Shown here piece after piece: positions 46,794 through 54,807 of a stretch of 64,000 bases of DNA. The stretch is from Burkholderia sp. 4M9327F10 (GTDB lineage: Bacteria > Pseudomonadota > Gammaproteobacteria > Burkholderiales > Burkholderiaceae): positions 175,781 to 239,780 of the forward strand of contig NZ_SCNV01000007.1 of assembly GCF_005503145.1 (NCBI RefSeq), read 5' to 3'. The position numbers and the translations under genes are program-made. The notes beneath the pieces were generated by a model. It did not search any database and was not told the origin of the DNA. It saw nothing but the letters and a program-made list of their open reading frames with translations. Every line of letters begins with the position of its first letter. The first letter of the stretch is position 1.

Positions 46794-48364
46794 GACTGGT
46801 CCTCCGGTTGTGCATCGGCGGCGTCGCCTTGCGTCAATGACAGACCCAGTTGCGCGCGCCGCGCGAGCCACGGCGACGGACGGTAGCGCGGGTCGCCCAG
46901 CACGCTGAACATGTTGCGCAGAATCGTGAGAATGGTGCGTGCGCCGAGTGCGTCTCCGAGCGCGAGCGGGCCGCGCGGATAGCCGAGGCCGAGCGTGACC
47001 GCGAGGTCGATGTCTGCGGGCGTGGCAATCTGCTTCTGCGCGATCTCGCAGCCGATGTTGACGATCGTCGCCACCACGCGCTGCGCCACGAAGCCGGTCG
47101 AATCCCGGATCACCGTTACGGGGATGCCGTCTGCGGCGAGCAGCGCATGCGCGGTGTCGCGTGCGATCCGGGTCGTGGCCGGCGTGGTCATCAACGTGCG
47201 GCGTTGCGCGGCGGCGAACGGGAACAGTGCGTCCACGGCGACGACGCGGCGCGCATCGAGGCCTTCGTCGACGGCTGCGGTGGTTGCATCGTGGCCAAAC
47301 GGTGTGACGATGATAAGCGAGTCTGCCGCGGGCGTATTGCCCTCATCGAGCGCAACTCCGGCCTTGGCGATCAGTTGCAACAAAGCCTCACGTGCTTCGG
47401 GATAGCGCCTGCTGACCCACACGCGCTCAGGCAACACCGTCGGCGCGGCCGCTTCGTCAGGCACCTGTTGCTTGCCGTCGTCGTAGCGATAAAAACCTTC
47501 GCCTGTCTTGCGGCCGATCAGGCCACCCGCGAGCCGCGTGCCGGTGATCGGTGACGGCGTGAAACGCGGTTCTTCGTAGAACTGATGATAGATCGATTCC
47601 ATCACCGGATGCGACACGTCGAGCGCAGTCAGATCGAGCAGCTCGAACGGGCCGAGTCGAAAGCCGGCCTGCTCGCGCATGATGCGATCGATCTCGACAA
47701 AGCTCGCGACGCCTTCGCCGGCCACGCGCAGGCCCTCGGTATTCATGCCGCGCCCGGCGTGATTGACGATGAAGCCCGGCATATCTTTCGCCCGCACCGG
47801 CGTATGCCCCATGCGGCGCGCGAGGTCCATCAACGCATCGCCGGCGGCAGGGTCGCTGCGCAGTCCGTCGATTACTTCGACGACCTTCATCAGCGGCACG
47901 GGGTTGAAGAAGTGATAGCCGACCACGCGCGACGGGTCGGTGCAGCCGGCGGCAATTGCCGTGATCGACAGCGACGACGTGTTCGACGCCAGCAGGCAGC
48001 GGCCGCTGACGACGGTTTCCAGTTCGCGAAAGAGGGTCTGCTTGACATCGAGCTTTTCGACGATGGCCTCGACTACCAGGTCGCAGTCCGCCAGGTCGCC
48101 GACCGCCTGTGCGCCGGTCACGTTGGCAAGCGCCGCGAGCGAGCGGGCCTGGTCGAGCTTGCCTTTGGCGGTGAGTTTGGCGAAGGTCTCTGCGAGGTAG
48201 TCGCGCGCCGCTCCGACGGCAGCCGGGTTGGTGTCGTACAAACGGACCGTCAGGCCCGCCAGCGCGGCGATCTGCGCGATGCCGCGCCCCATTGCGCCCG
48301 TTCCGACAATGCCGATAGTCTCGATGCTGTAATTGCGAGAGGTCATTGGGTTGCTCGACTCCAT
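46790..48364 (-). CDS. 3-hydroxyacyl-CoA dehydrogenase, PaaH-like, two C-terminal domains
   Basis: 524 aa. The N-terminal NAD domain starts IGIVGTGAMGRGIAQIAALAG, and the catalytic His lies in VGYHFFNPVPLMKVVEVI. A first 3HCDH domain (MPGFIVNHAGRGMNTEGLRV) is followed by a degenerate linker and a second one (STGFVAQRVVATIVNIGCEI). ATG 48346 is an alternative start. First gene of the five-gene minus-strand operon. Confidence 0.92.
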   Translation of the reverse strand: MESSNPMTSRNYSIETIGIVGTGAMGRGIAQIAALAGLTVRLYDTNPAAVGAARDYLAETFAKLTAKGKLDQARSLAALANVTGAQAVGDLADCDLVVEAIVEKLDVKQTLFRELETVVSGRCLLASNTSSLSITAIAAGCTDPSRVVGYHFFNPVPLMKVVEVIDGLRSDPAAGDALMDLARRMGHTPVRAKDMPGFIVNHAGRGMNTEGLRVAGEGVASFVEIDRIMREQAGFRLGPFELLDLTALDVSHPVMESIYHQFYEEPRFTPSPITGTRLAGGLIGRKTGEGFYRYDDGKQQVPDEAAAPTVLPERVWVSRRYPEAREALLQLIAKAGVALDEGNTPAADSLIIVTPFGHDATTAAVDEGLDARRVVAVDALFPFAAAQRRTLMTTPATTRIARDTAHALLAADGIPVTVIRDSTGFVAQRVVATIVNIGCEIAQKQIATPADIDLAVTLGLGYPRGPLALGDALGARTILTILRNMFSVLGDPRYRPSPWLARRAQLGLSLTQGDAADAQPEDQS

Positions 48365-48375
48365 GGTTATTTTAG

Positions 48376-48395
48376 AATAGCACGATCGTGCAATT
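48376..48395. promoter_or_regulatory. Near-perfect 20-bp palindromic operator
   Basis: AATAGCACGATCGTGCAATT, symmetric at all but one base pair, with a perfect 12-bp core. It lies 12 bp upstream of the 3-hydroxyacyl-CoA dehydrogenase ATG and 78 bp from the divergent GST start. On the minus strand a TATTCT -10-like box overlaps it, so a bound dimeric repressor would block transcription. The cognate regulator is not in the window. Confidence 0.6.
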
Positions 48396-48472
48396 TACTG
48401 GATGATTGATTCAAAGGCCACCAGTTCGGTTCTAATGAGCGGCCCCGACCACCTGACACAAGGAGACACCCG

Positions 48473-49117
48473 GTGATCAAACTGTGCGGCTTTGCGCTGT
48501 CCAACTACTACAACAAAGTCAAATTCGTGCTGCTCGAACATGACATCCCGTTCGAGGAGTCTTTCGTGATGACGGGCCAGGAAGAGTCGCTGCTCGCGCA
48601 TTCGCCGCTCGGCAAGGTGCCGTTCATTCAGACCGGGCAGGGCGACCTGTGCGAATCGCAGGCGATTATCGAGTACCTGCACGCGCGCTTTCCCGAGAAG
48701 GGGATTTTTTCCGCAGACCCATGGGAAGCTGCCAAAGAGCGCGAGTTGATCACGTTCGTCGATCTGCACCTGGAACTGGTGGCGCGCGATCTCTACAAGG
48801 AAGCCTTCTTCGGCGGCACGGTGACCGACGCAACCAAGGGGCGAGTGGAAAAGCTGCTGACGCGGCATATTGCCGGCTTCAAACGGCTCGCGAAGTTCGA
48901 GCCGTTTCTGCGCGGGGACAGATTCAGCGTGGCCGATATAGCCGGGTTCGTGAGCCTGCCGCTGGTCGGCATGACGACGCAGATCATCTACGGCCGCGAC
49001 TTTCTGCTCGATGCGGGCGTGGACTGGAAACGCTACGTGAAGGCGGTGGGCGAGCGGCCCGCGGCGCAGCGTGTGACGGCGGACCGCAAGGCTTACATCG
49101 CGGCGACCGCGAAGTAG
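48473..49117 (+). CDS. Glutathione S-transferase family protein
   Basis: 214 aa from a GTG start, with AAGGAGA nine bases upstream. The thioredoxin-fold N domain (MIKLCGFALSNYYNKVKFVLLEHDIPFEE, LGKVPFIQTGQGDLCESQAIIEYL) precedes a helical domain. The active-site SNYYNK is typical of bacterial beta/zeta-like GSTs. It is divergent from the acyl-CoA operon and shares its regulatory region. Confidence 0.9.
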   Translation: MIKLCGFALSNYYNKVKFVLLEHDIPFEESFVMTGQEESLLAHSPLGKVPFIQTGQGDLCESQAIIEYLHARFPEKGIFSADPWEAAKERELITFVDLHLELVARDLYKEAFFGGTVTDATKGRVEKLLTRHIAGFKRLAKFEPFLRGDRFSVADIAGFVSLPLVGMTTQIIYGRDFLLDAGVDWKRYVKAVGERPAAQRVTADRKAYIAATAK

Positions 49118-49274
49118 CGAGGGGCGGCAGCCGTTCGAACTGTCTCGCTGGTGTGAGAAGCTCGGGCGGCTCGCTCTGCTTGTCTTGCCCAGCGGCGCAC
49201 AGGCGCAGACGCGCGCCGCTGCCGCTGGCGATGGCGCAGAACGCAGGTTCGTTCGCGGCATCGCGGGCGTCATT

Positions 49275-50447
49275 CTAGAGACGCGCCAGCCGTTCGAGCG
49301 CCGTGGCGAGTGTGCTTTCCTGCTTCGCGAAGCAGAAGCGCACCACCCCCGATTCATGCGTCTCGTGATAGAACGCCGACACCGGAATTGCGGCGACGCC
49401 GATCTCGGCGGTCAACCATTGCGCGAATTCGGCTTCCGGCAGGTCGCTGATGGCCGAATAGTCGACGCACTGGAAGTAGGTGCCGGTGCACGGCAGCAGC
49501 TTGAAACGGGTGTTGGCGAGGCCGGCGCGGAAGAAATCGCGTTTCTTCTGATAGAAGGCCGGCAGGTCCAGATACGGCGCCGGGTCGCGCATGTAGTCCG
49601 CGAGGCCCACCTGCATGGGCGTGTTCACCGTGAACACGTTGAACTGATGGACCTTGCGGAATTCGGCTGTGAGCGCGGCGGGCGCGGCCACGTAGCCCAC
49701 CTTCCAGCCCGTCACGTGATAGGTCTTGCCGAAGCTCGACACCACAAAGCTGCGCTGCGCGAGCTCCGGGTAGCGCGCGACGCTCTCATGCGGCGCGCCG
49801 TCATACACCATGTGCTCGTAGACCTCATCGGACAGGATCAGCACGTTGGTGCCGCGGACGATTTCTTCGAGCTTGCGCATGTCCTCGGCGCGCCAGACCG
49901 TGCCGGTCGGGTTGTGCGGCGTGTTGATCAGCAACAGGCGGGTTTTCGGCGTGATCGCGGCGGCGAGCCTGTCGAACGGGATGCTGTACTCGGGCGCTTC
50001 CAGCGTGACGAACACCGGCTTGCCGCCGGCCAGTTCGATCGACGGCACGTAGCTGTCATAGGTGGGTTCGACCACGACCACTTCGTCGCCCGGGTGCACG
50101 GTGCAGAGAATCGCAGTCAGGAGCGCCTGGGTGGCGCCCGCCGTGACGGTGATCTCGCTGTTCGCGTCATAGCGGCGGCCGTACAGGCTGGCGATCTTGT
50201 CCGAGATTGCCTGGCGCAGGGGCGCCGCGCCTGCCATTGGCGGGTACTGGTTGTGGCCGTCGCGCATGGCCTTTGCCACCGCGTCGACGATACGCGGATC
50301 GCAACCGAAGTCCGGAAAGCCCTGGCCGAGGTTCACGGCCCCTTTTTCCGCGGCGAGCGCGCTCATCACGGTGAAAATGGTGGTGCCCACGTCCGGCAGA
50401 CGGGACGGAAACGACGGGATCATCGGCGTGTCGTGCGGTGCATTCAT
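49275..50447 (-). CDS. PLP-dependent aminotransferase, class I (YbdL-like)
   Basis: 390 aa, fold type I. Conserved elements are GFPDFGCDP, NQYPPMAGAAPLRQAI, INTPHNPTGTVW, ILSDEVYEHMVYDG and the PLP lysine in SSFGKTYHVTGWKVGY. It matches the methionine/kynurenine-oxoglutarate aminotransferase group (YbdL), which acts on methionine, phenylalanine or glutamine. It appears to be a single gene. Confidence 0.9.
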   Translation of the reverse strand: MNAPHDTPMIPSFPSRLPDVGTTIFTVMSALAAEKGAVNLGQGFPDFGCDPRIVDAVAKAMRDGHNQYPPMAGAAPLRQAISDKIASLYGRRYDANSEITVTAGATQALLTAILCTVHPGDEVVVVEPTYDSYVPSIELAGGKPVFVTLEAPEYSIPFDRLAAAITPKTRLLLINTPHNPTGTVWRAEDMRKLEEIVRGTNVLILSDEVYEHMVYDGAPHESVARYPELAQRSFVVSSFGKTYHVTGWKVGYVAAPAALTAEFRKVHQFNVFTVNTPMQVGLADYMRDPAPYLDLPAFYQKKRDFFRAGLANTRFKLLPCTGTYFQCVDYSAISDLPEAEFAQWLTAEIGVAAIPVSAFYHETHESGVVRFCFAKQESTLATALERLARL

Positions 50448-50525
50448 GGCGCTATCGGTGCTTAAACGATGGTCTTGAGGACAGGGTGAAGCTCGATTGT
50501 AGGGAATCTGCGCGTAGTGTGCGCG

Positions 50526-51029
50526 TCAGGCCGGCGCGGGCTCGTCGGCCTGCAGGACGCAGGAGGCGACGAACGGCCTCGGCTCTGCAATCTGGAAACC
50601 GAAGTCGCGGGCGATGCGGCGCGCCAGTTTCAGCACCGCACGGTCTTTCGACACCAGCCAGTCGGCTTGCGCGGCGTGCGCCAGCTCGAGGAACTTCTGG
50701 TCGTCGCGGTCCTTGCACTTCGGCAGCGGGCGGACGTTTTCAGCCGGCGCGGCGGCTAGCGCCGGCTCGGCTTGCTCGACCAGTTGTGCGAGGCGCGTCA
50801 CGGTTGCAAGCGCCTCCGCCTTGTCCACCTCGCGTTTGGCAAACTGCGGGTAGTCGAGCACGTAGGTGAGCTCCGCGAGACAGCGGGCGTCGATCAACGC
50901 TTCGAGCGCGCCGCTTTCAAGGGCGGCGCGGATGGGACGCGTGTGTGGATCGTCGAAGACGAGGATGTCGATCCATACGTTCGAATCGAGGACCACGCGC
51001 AGGGCGGGTGCGGCAGGGGAGGCGGGCAT
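50526..51029 (-). CDS. PIN-domain protein, putative toxin-antitoxin nuclease
   Basis: 167 aa. PIN acidic residues are visible: VVLDSNVWIDILVFDDP at the N terminus, then ARCLAELTYVLDYPQF and CKDRDDQKFLELAHAAQADWLVSKDRAVL. Family members are Mg-dependent ribonucleases, often toxins. No antitoxin gene is adjacent, so a housekeeping nuclease role is equally possible. It is divergent from the original yaaA start. Confidence 0.85.
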   Translation of the reverse strand: MPASPAAPALRVVLDSNVWIDILVFDDPHTRPIRAALESGALEALIDARCLAELTYVLDYPQFAKREVDKAEALATVTRLAQLVEQAEPALAAAPAENVRPLPKCKDRDDQKFLELAHAAQADWLVSKDRAVLKLARRIARDFGFQIAEPRPFVASCVLQADEPAPA

Positions 51030-51085
51030 TCGTTACAATCTGGCTTTCGTCATTAACGCCAGGCACGGCGTGCCTGCAAGCCTCT

Positions 51086-51100
51086 ATGATAATCGTTCTG
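51086..51100 (+). repeat. attL: 15-bp direct repeat, left end of the element
   Basis: ATGATAATCGTTCTG, identical to 55775-55789, which is the first five codons of yaaA. Sequence to its left is the ancestral yaaA upstream region. The next bases diverge at once, giving a 13-codon stub (MIIVLILSGVTRP) before a stop. Confidence 0.8.
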
Positions 51101-51122
51101 ATTCTGAGCGGCGTCACAAGGC

Positions 51123-51201
51123 CTTGATTTATAAGAAAAATCAAGCGGATCAAGTACTTAGTTTGGACTGCGACCGGTGGAACACCCACCACTGCCACCG
51201 G
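51123..51201 (+). promoter_or_regulatory. Inverted repeats at the left end of the element
   Basis: CTTGATTT/AAATCAAG (51123-51130 with 51138-51145), and CCGGTGG/CCACCGG (51174-51180 with 51195-51201) just before the first element gene. They may be recombinase or regulator binding sites. Confidence 0.35.
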
Positions 51202-51212
51202 ACGATACAGCA

Positions 51213-51770
51213 ATGAGCCATTTAGAAAAGCGGGGCGGCCGCTATTACTTTCGCCGCAAGGTACCCACTGCACTACGAGAGCATTACGGGCGTGATGAAC
51301 TTCGATACTCCCTCAGGACTCCAGACCGGGCAGAGGCCATGCGTCTTGCGGCGGTCGAGACCGTGCGCACGGACAGCGAGTTTGCTGCGTTATTGAACCC
51401 TGCTGCAAAGGTGTTTGACGTGGTGGTGGTCGAGCCGAAAATGCTGCGGGAGTACGTGCTAGACCCGGACACGTTGGACGGCCTGCCGACTGGGCAAACG
51501 ATACCTGTGCGTATGCTGAAGACACAAGCCGAAATGCTGAAAGCCGCCGCCTATGCTGAAGGGCGGCCCACGGCTGCGATCATTCGTGACCTGTTAGACA
51601 TGTATTTTGCCGTCAAGAAGCATAACCCCGACACGCGCGAACGCGAGCGTTTCTGGCATGCTTATATGCTTCAGGAACCGTCCCTTAGCGACCCGGAAAA
51701 AGACCGGATGCAAAATATAGTAGAAGCGCTTAATGCTAAAGATGATGAGGCGCACGGCGCTGCCGCTTAG
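51213..51770 (+). CDS. DUF6538-type protein, N-terminal part of a phage integrase
   Basis: 185 aa. The first ~60 residues (MSHLEKRGGRYYFRRKVPTALREHYG...ELRYSLRTPDRAEAMRLAA) are the DUF6538 domain that begins many phage and ICE integrases. The rest is helical and there is no SAM-like core or catalytic domain. It is either a remnant of a recombinase broken by recombination or a small DNA-binding protein. An alternative start is at 51177. Confidence 0.7.
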   Translation: MSHLEKRGGRYYFRRKVPTALREHYGRDELRYSLRTPDRAEAMRLAAVETVRTDSEFAALLNPAAKVFDVVVVEPKMLREYVLDPDTLDGLPTGQTIPVRMLKTQAEMLKAAAYAEGRPTAAIIRDLLDMYFAVKKHNPDTRERERFWHAYMLQEPSLSDPEKDRMQNIVEALNAKDDEAHGAAA

Positions 51771-51853
51771 ACCGGAACAGCGAGCTAGGGTCAGGGATAA
51801 TCGAGAACCGATTCGCCAAAAAGAACGTTTGGGCAGCTACTCAAGGGGAAGCA

Positions 51854-52573
51854 ATGAAGCGAGCGACTATCGGCTCGAAACAAGTGTTTGCACACTGTAA
51901 GCTGTACAGGGACGAAGTCGAAGATATTGTCGAGTTATTAACTATCGACGGCGTGCGCCCAAAAATAGAGAGTGACGGCTACGAAATAGAAGAAGATGAT
52001 GATCTGTTCGAGTACCTTGGAGAGCGAGGACGAGCAACACTAGAGATCAAAAGCCGCGATATCTATGCGGTGTCACTTAGCACGAGTGATTTCAATGGTA
52101 AGGTTGAGGTCTCGACGTTAGGAGCTTCGACAGAAACTCTTGCGCTATTTGAGCGCGTATCCAACATCATCAGACATAACGCATCGGGGACGTGGTTGTC
52201 TGAACATCCAGTATTTTTCGCCGCCTCGCTTTGGCCACTCTTAGCAGGGGTGCCAATGTTATTTGCAAAATCCTCGCAGTTTCACCTCCCGGGATTCGCT
52301 TTGACTGTGGCAGGCTTAATTGCTTTCGCTTTTCGCTATGCCACCCGTCCCAGCGTCCGCACGCGATTCTTCGGCATACGCCGTCACGAGAAAAAAACCT
52401 TCTGGGACCGGAAAAAAGATGACTTAATGGAGAAGGCATTGATTGCTTTGTTCTCCGCAGCAGTTGGCGGAGCGATTGGTTACTATCTAAAGCCAGGACC
52501 ACAAGCAATTGCTGCAACTCCATCGGCCACTCAAAGCCACGCAGAAACGCCTTCATCGGCCCCTCGACAATAA
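51854..52573 (+). CDS. Unknown membrane protein, element cargo
   Basis: 239 aa, not recognised. A soluble N-terminal ~110 aa with an acidic patch (GYEIEEDDDLFEYLGERGRATLEIK) is followed by two TM helices (about 117-136 and 143-160), a basic loop (RFFGIRRHEKKTFWDRKKDD), a third TM (about 192-212) and a short Pro/Ser/Thr tail. It looks AT-richer than the flanking chromosome. It sits alone between two integrase remnants, where accessory or phage-defence cargo is often found; the function is unknown. Confidence 0.75.
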   Translation: MKRATIGSKQVFAHCKLYRDEVEDIVELLTIDGVRPKIESDGYEIEEDDDLFEYLGERGRATLEIKSRDIYAVSLSTSDFNGKVEVSTLGASTETLALFERVSNIIRHNASGTWLSEHPVFFAASLWPLLAGVPMLFAKSSQFHLPGFALTVAGLIAFAFRYATRPSVRTRFFGIRRHEKKTFWDRKKDDLMEKALIALFSAAVGGAIGYYLKPGPQAIAATPSATQSHAETPSSAPRQ

Positions 52574-52676
52574 GCGCTCTGTATAGCCCAACCCCGGAGA
52601 AGGACAAATACAAGAATCGATGGCGCTTGCCATTGCCGGTCGCACATCAAAGCACGCCGTCCACAATCTACGCACG

Positions 52677-52717
52677 CCGGACTCGAACCGCCACGTATCA
52701 ACGGCATTCGAGTCCGG
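52677..52717. terminator. 11-bp inverted repeat between cargo gene and integrase
   Basis: CCGGACTCGAA (52677-52687) and TTCGAGTCCGG (52707-52717) with a 19-nt loop, between two convergent genes. It could terminate either. The TTCGAGTCC half resembles a tRNA T-loop, but no tRNA can be folded. Confidence 0.4.
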
Positions 52718-52743
52718 CCCGGCACCATTACTCCCAATGACTC

Positions 52744-53718
52744 CTACAGCGGGACACCAATCCGACGATCAGCATGCATAGTCATCGGCAACTCCAGCCC
52801 AATCACCTTATAGCGAGACATAGCAGTCACGAGAGGACCGAGCGGATACGATATGCGCCGAGCGCTGCCCGCGTTCTTGATGGCTTGGCCGTCCCCCTGA
52901 TTGGAGATACGGATAACCCAGGCCGTGTGAGCATTCGCCGCCTCGTCGTAATATGCCTCCTCGTACACATCTTCAGGCGATAACTGGCCTATCTCCTCAA
53001 GCCGAGCACCTGTGAAAAGTGCGAGCAGTGGTATCCAGTAGGCAGCATCTTTACGGCCCGACACAGGACGGGAACCGCTTACATATACAGGACTTGAAAA
53101 GATAGCTCGCGGCGCCGTTAGATCGAACGGGAACCGCGCGCCCTTGACATTCTTGCGCGTGCCTACTTTTACGCCTCGCGCCGGATTGTGGTCAATGTGC
53201 AGATTCGCCTCTGCAAAGTTAAGCAGCGTCCGAAGCATGTTTAACCGGAGGTTCGTCGTAGCGGGTGACGTGCCGCCAGCAAGCAATTCGTCTTTGTACT
53301 TGACAATATGCGCCTTTGTAACCGAGGCAATCGGGAATCTACCCACATGATCGTAAAACGAGTCGATTGTGCGATTCATCATGGCGACCGATCTAGGGAC
53401 TGGCGCACGCTCAGTGACCCATGAAGCGGCAAGTTCCGCAAGAGAACGCGTGCCGTCCGCATCCCCTTTCTGTGTCATTTCGGGGGGCGGTGACGACCCG
53501 GACGGGGCCGGTGTGGGGGCTGGTATTGATGGAGCTATTGAAACCGCATTAGACAGACGTTCAGCCTCCACGGCCCGCGCGACAAGCAGGCTTGTTTTAA
53601 AATTTCGAGCGTCCTTAACCTGCCGTTTGTAGCTCTTCGATAGAGGTTCGCCGGTTCCATTCAAAGCGGCATCCTCGTAAAGCAGTGCTACCGGTTCCCC
53701 AGCGAGCGTTACCTCCAC
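52744..53718 (-). pseudogene. Tyrosine recombinase/integrase lacking the catalytic C terminus
   Basis: 324 aa from a GTG start; in-frame sequence to the upstream stop lacks an ATG. The N-terminal part (SKSYKRQVKDARNF) is typical of phage integrases, then a SAM-like core-binding domain (LAELAASWVTERAPVPRSV...LNFAEANLHIDHNPARGV). The catalytic domain has the first Arg (ALFTGARLEEIGQLSPEDV) and a beta-hairpin Lys (IKNAGSARRISYPL). Translation stops soon after, before the HxxR, H/W and Tyr nucleophile. No continuation is seen in the other minus-strand frames downstream. It is therefore very likely inactive. Confidence 0.75.
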
Positions 53719-53851
53719 GTAATCGCCGGGGTTAGCAGGATTGAAAGGTACGGATAGTCACAACGAAACGTCACGGTGCCCACGCTCTAAGTTGTCAGGG
53801 CGGCCCTCTGAAGTGACTGCCGTGGGGTGCTAGATTTGCGTCAATGCTGCT

Positions 53852-53865
53852 GTAAAACTGTTTAC
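53852..53865. promoter_or_regulatory. Palindrome upstream of the PrtN-like genes
   Basis: GTAAA-ACTG-TTTAC, about 85-100 bp upstream of the first PrtN-like gene, within a ~230-bp spacer that separates it from the divergent integrase. It is a candidate operator for one of the three regulators; TTGCGT occurs 17 bp before TGTTTA here. Confidence 0.35.
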
Positions 53866-53951
53866 GATCCTATGTACTCCACACAAATTTATTGCGCTGA
53901 TCGAAGAATCTGTTCTACATTCCGTCGTGTCTAACGATGAAGGGTGAGGCG

Positions 53952-54218
53952 ATGAACACGGCGTTTCTTTTCATGGCCCAATTCGGAGCAAGGGCTGTGA
54001 TACCGCTGGAGGAGGTCCGCAAGGCGTTCTTTTCACACCTGGAGCCGGATAACCTTACGCGCAAGCTAACTAGCGGAGAAATACCGCTTCCCGTAGTGAA
54101 GGCAGACAGAAGCCAGAAAACCGCGAAGGGGGTACACCTCCAAGACTTGGCTGAGTACATCGATATTCAGAGGGCGGAAGCGGTGAAAGAGCGCAATCAA
54201 CTCTGCGGCTTACGGTGA
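53952..54218 (+). CDS. PrtN-like (pyocin activator family) small regulator, copy 1
   Basis: 88 aa from MNTAFLFMAQFGARAVIP; AAGGGTGAGG precedes this ATG and starts at the in-frame ATG 53937, so 53952 is preferred. The family signature is visible: IPLEEVRKAFFSHLEPDNLTRKLTSGEIPLPVVKADRSQK...VHLQDLAEYID. These excisionase-like winged-helix proteins bind DNA; PrtN activates pyocin genes in Pseudomonas. Copy 2 starts 4 bp after its stop. Confidence 0.8.
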   Translation: MNTAFLFMAQFGARAVIPLEEVRKAFFSHLEPDNLTRKLTSGEIPLPVVKADRSQKTAKGVHLQDLAEYIDIQRAEAVKERNQLCGLR

Positions 54219-54222
54219 GGAT

Positions 54223-54498
54223 ATGAATACGATATTTCTTCTGATGGCGCAGTTCGGCCCGCGAGTTGCCATACCTGTAGAGGATGTTCGGCGTGAATAT
54301 TTCCCTCATTTAGAACTTCTCCAGTTCATGAGGAAACTGTCTATAGGTGACATTCCTCTGCCCGTCACACGGGCCGAAAGGAGTGTTAAAAGTGCAAAGT
54401 ACATCAGCATGATGGACCTAGCAATTTACCTTGATGCGCAGATGGAGGCCGGGCGGCGCGATTACGAGAAACTGAGGGCGCACGGCAGCGCTTTGTAG
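54223..54498 (+). CDS. PrtN-like small regulator, copy 2
   Basis: 91 aa, MNTIFLLMAQFGPRVAIPVEDV. It shares the core GDIPLPVTRAERSVKSAKYISMMDLAIYLDAQ with the neighbours but has a different C terminus (RRDYEKLRAHGSAL instead of KERNQLCGLR), so it is the most diverged copy. Confidence 0.8.
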   Translation: MNTIFLLMAQFGPRVAIPVEDVRREYFPHLELLQFMRKLSIGDIPLPVTRAERSVKSAKYISMMDLAIYLDAQMEAGRRDYEKLRAHGSAL

Positions 54499-54523
54499 AC
54501 TTGCTGCTTAGACGGGTGAAGCT

Positions 54524-54790
54524 ATGAACACAATTTTCCTGCTCATGGCCCAATTCGGTCCGAGAGCGATCATCCCCATTGAAGAAGTATGTACGGCTTA
54601 TTTCCCTCATCTGGAGCTTAAGGCGTTCACGCGGAAGATAGCGAGTGGGGATATACCACTGCCTGTGGTCCGAATCGAAGATAGCAAGCAGGCCTCGAAA
54701 GGTGTCTACGCGCAGGACTTGGCCGATTACATAGACGCAAAACGGGCTGTGGCGGTGAAGGAACGGAATCAACTTTGCGGTTTGCGGTGA
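54524..54790 (+). CDS. PrtN-like small regulator, copy 3
   Basis: 88 aa, MNTIFLLMAQFGPRAIIPIEEV...GDIPLPVVRIEDSKQASKG. Its last ten residues (KERNQLCGLR) are identical to copy 1, and its first 13 to copy 2. This mosaic pattern indicates tandem duplication with later recombination or divergence. Confidence 0.8.
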   Translation: MNTIFLLMAQFGPRAIIPIEEVCTAYFPHLELKAFTRKIASGDIPLPVVRIEDSKQASKGVYAQDLADYIDAKRAVAVKERNQLCGLR

Positions 54791-54807
54791 TCTAGTAATG
54801 TGATGCG

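Noticed and set aside
50526..51029. Toxin-antitoxin pair around the PIN gene
   Set aside because: No antitoxin-like ORF on either side; only the PIN gene is supported.
52700..52726. Possible tRNA 3' end (TTCGAGTCC ... GGCACCA)
   Set aside because: No T-arm or acceptor pairing could be formed; only the inverted repeat is supported.
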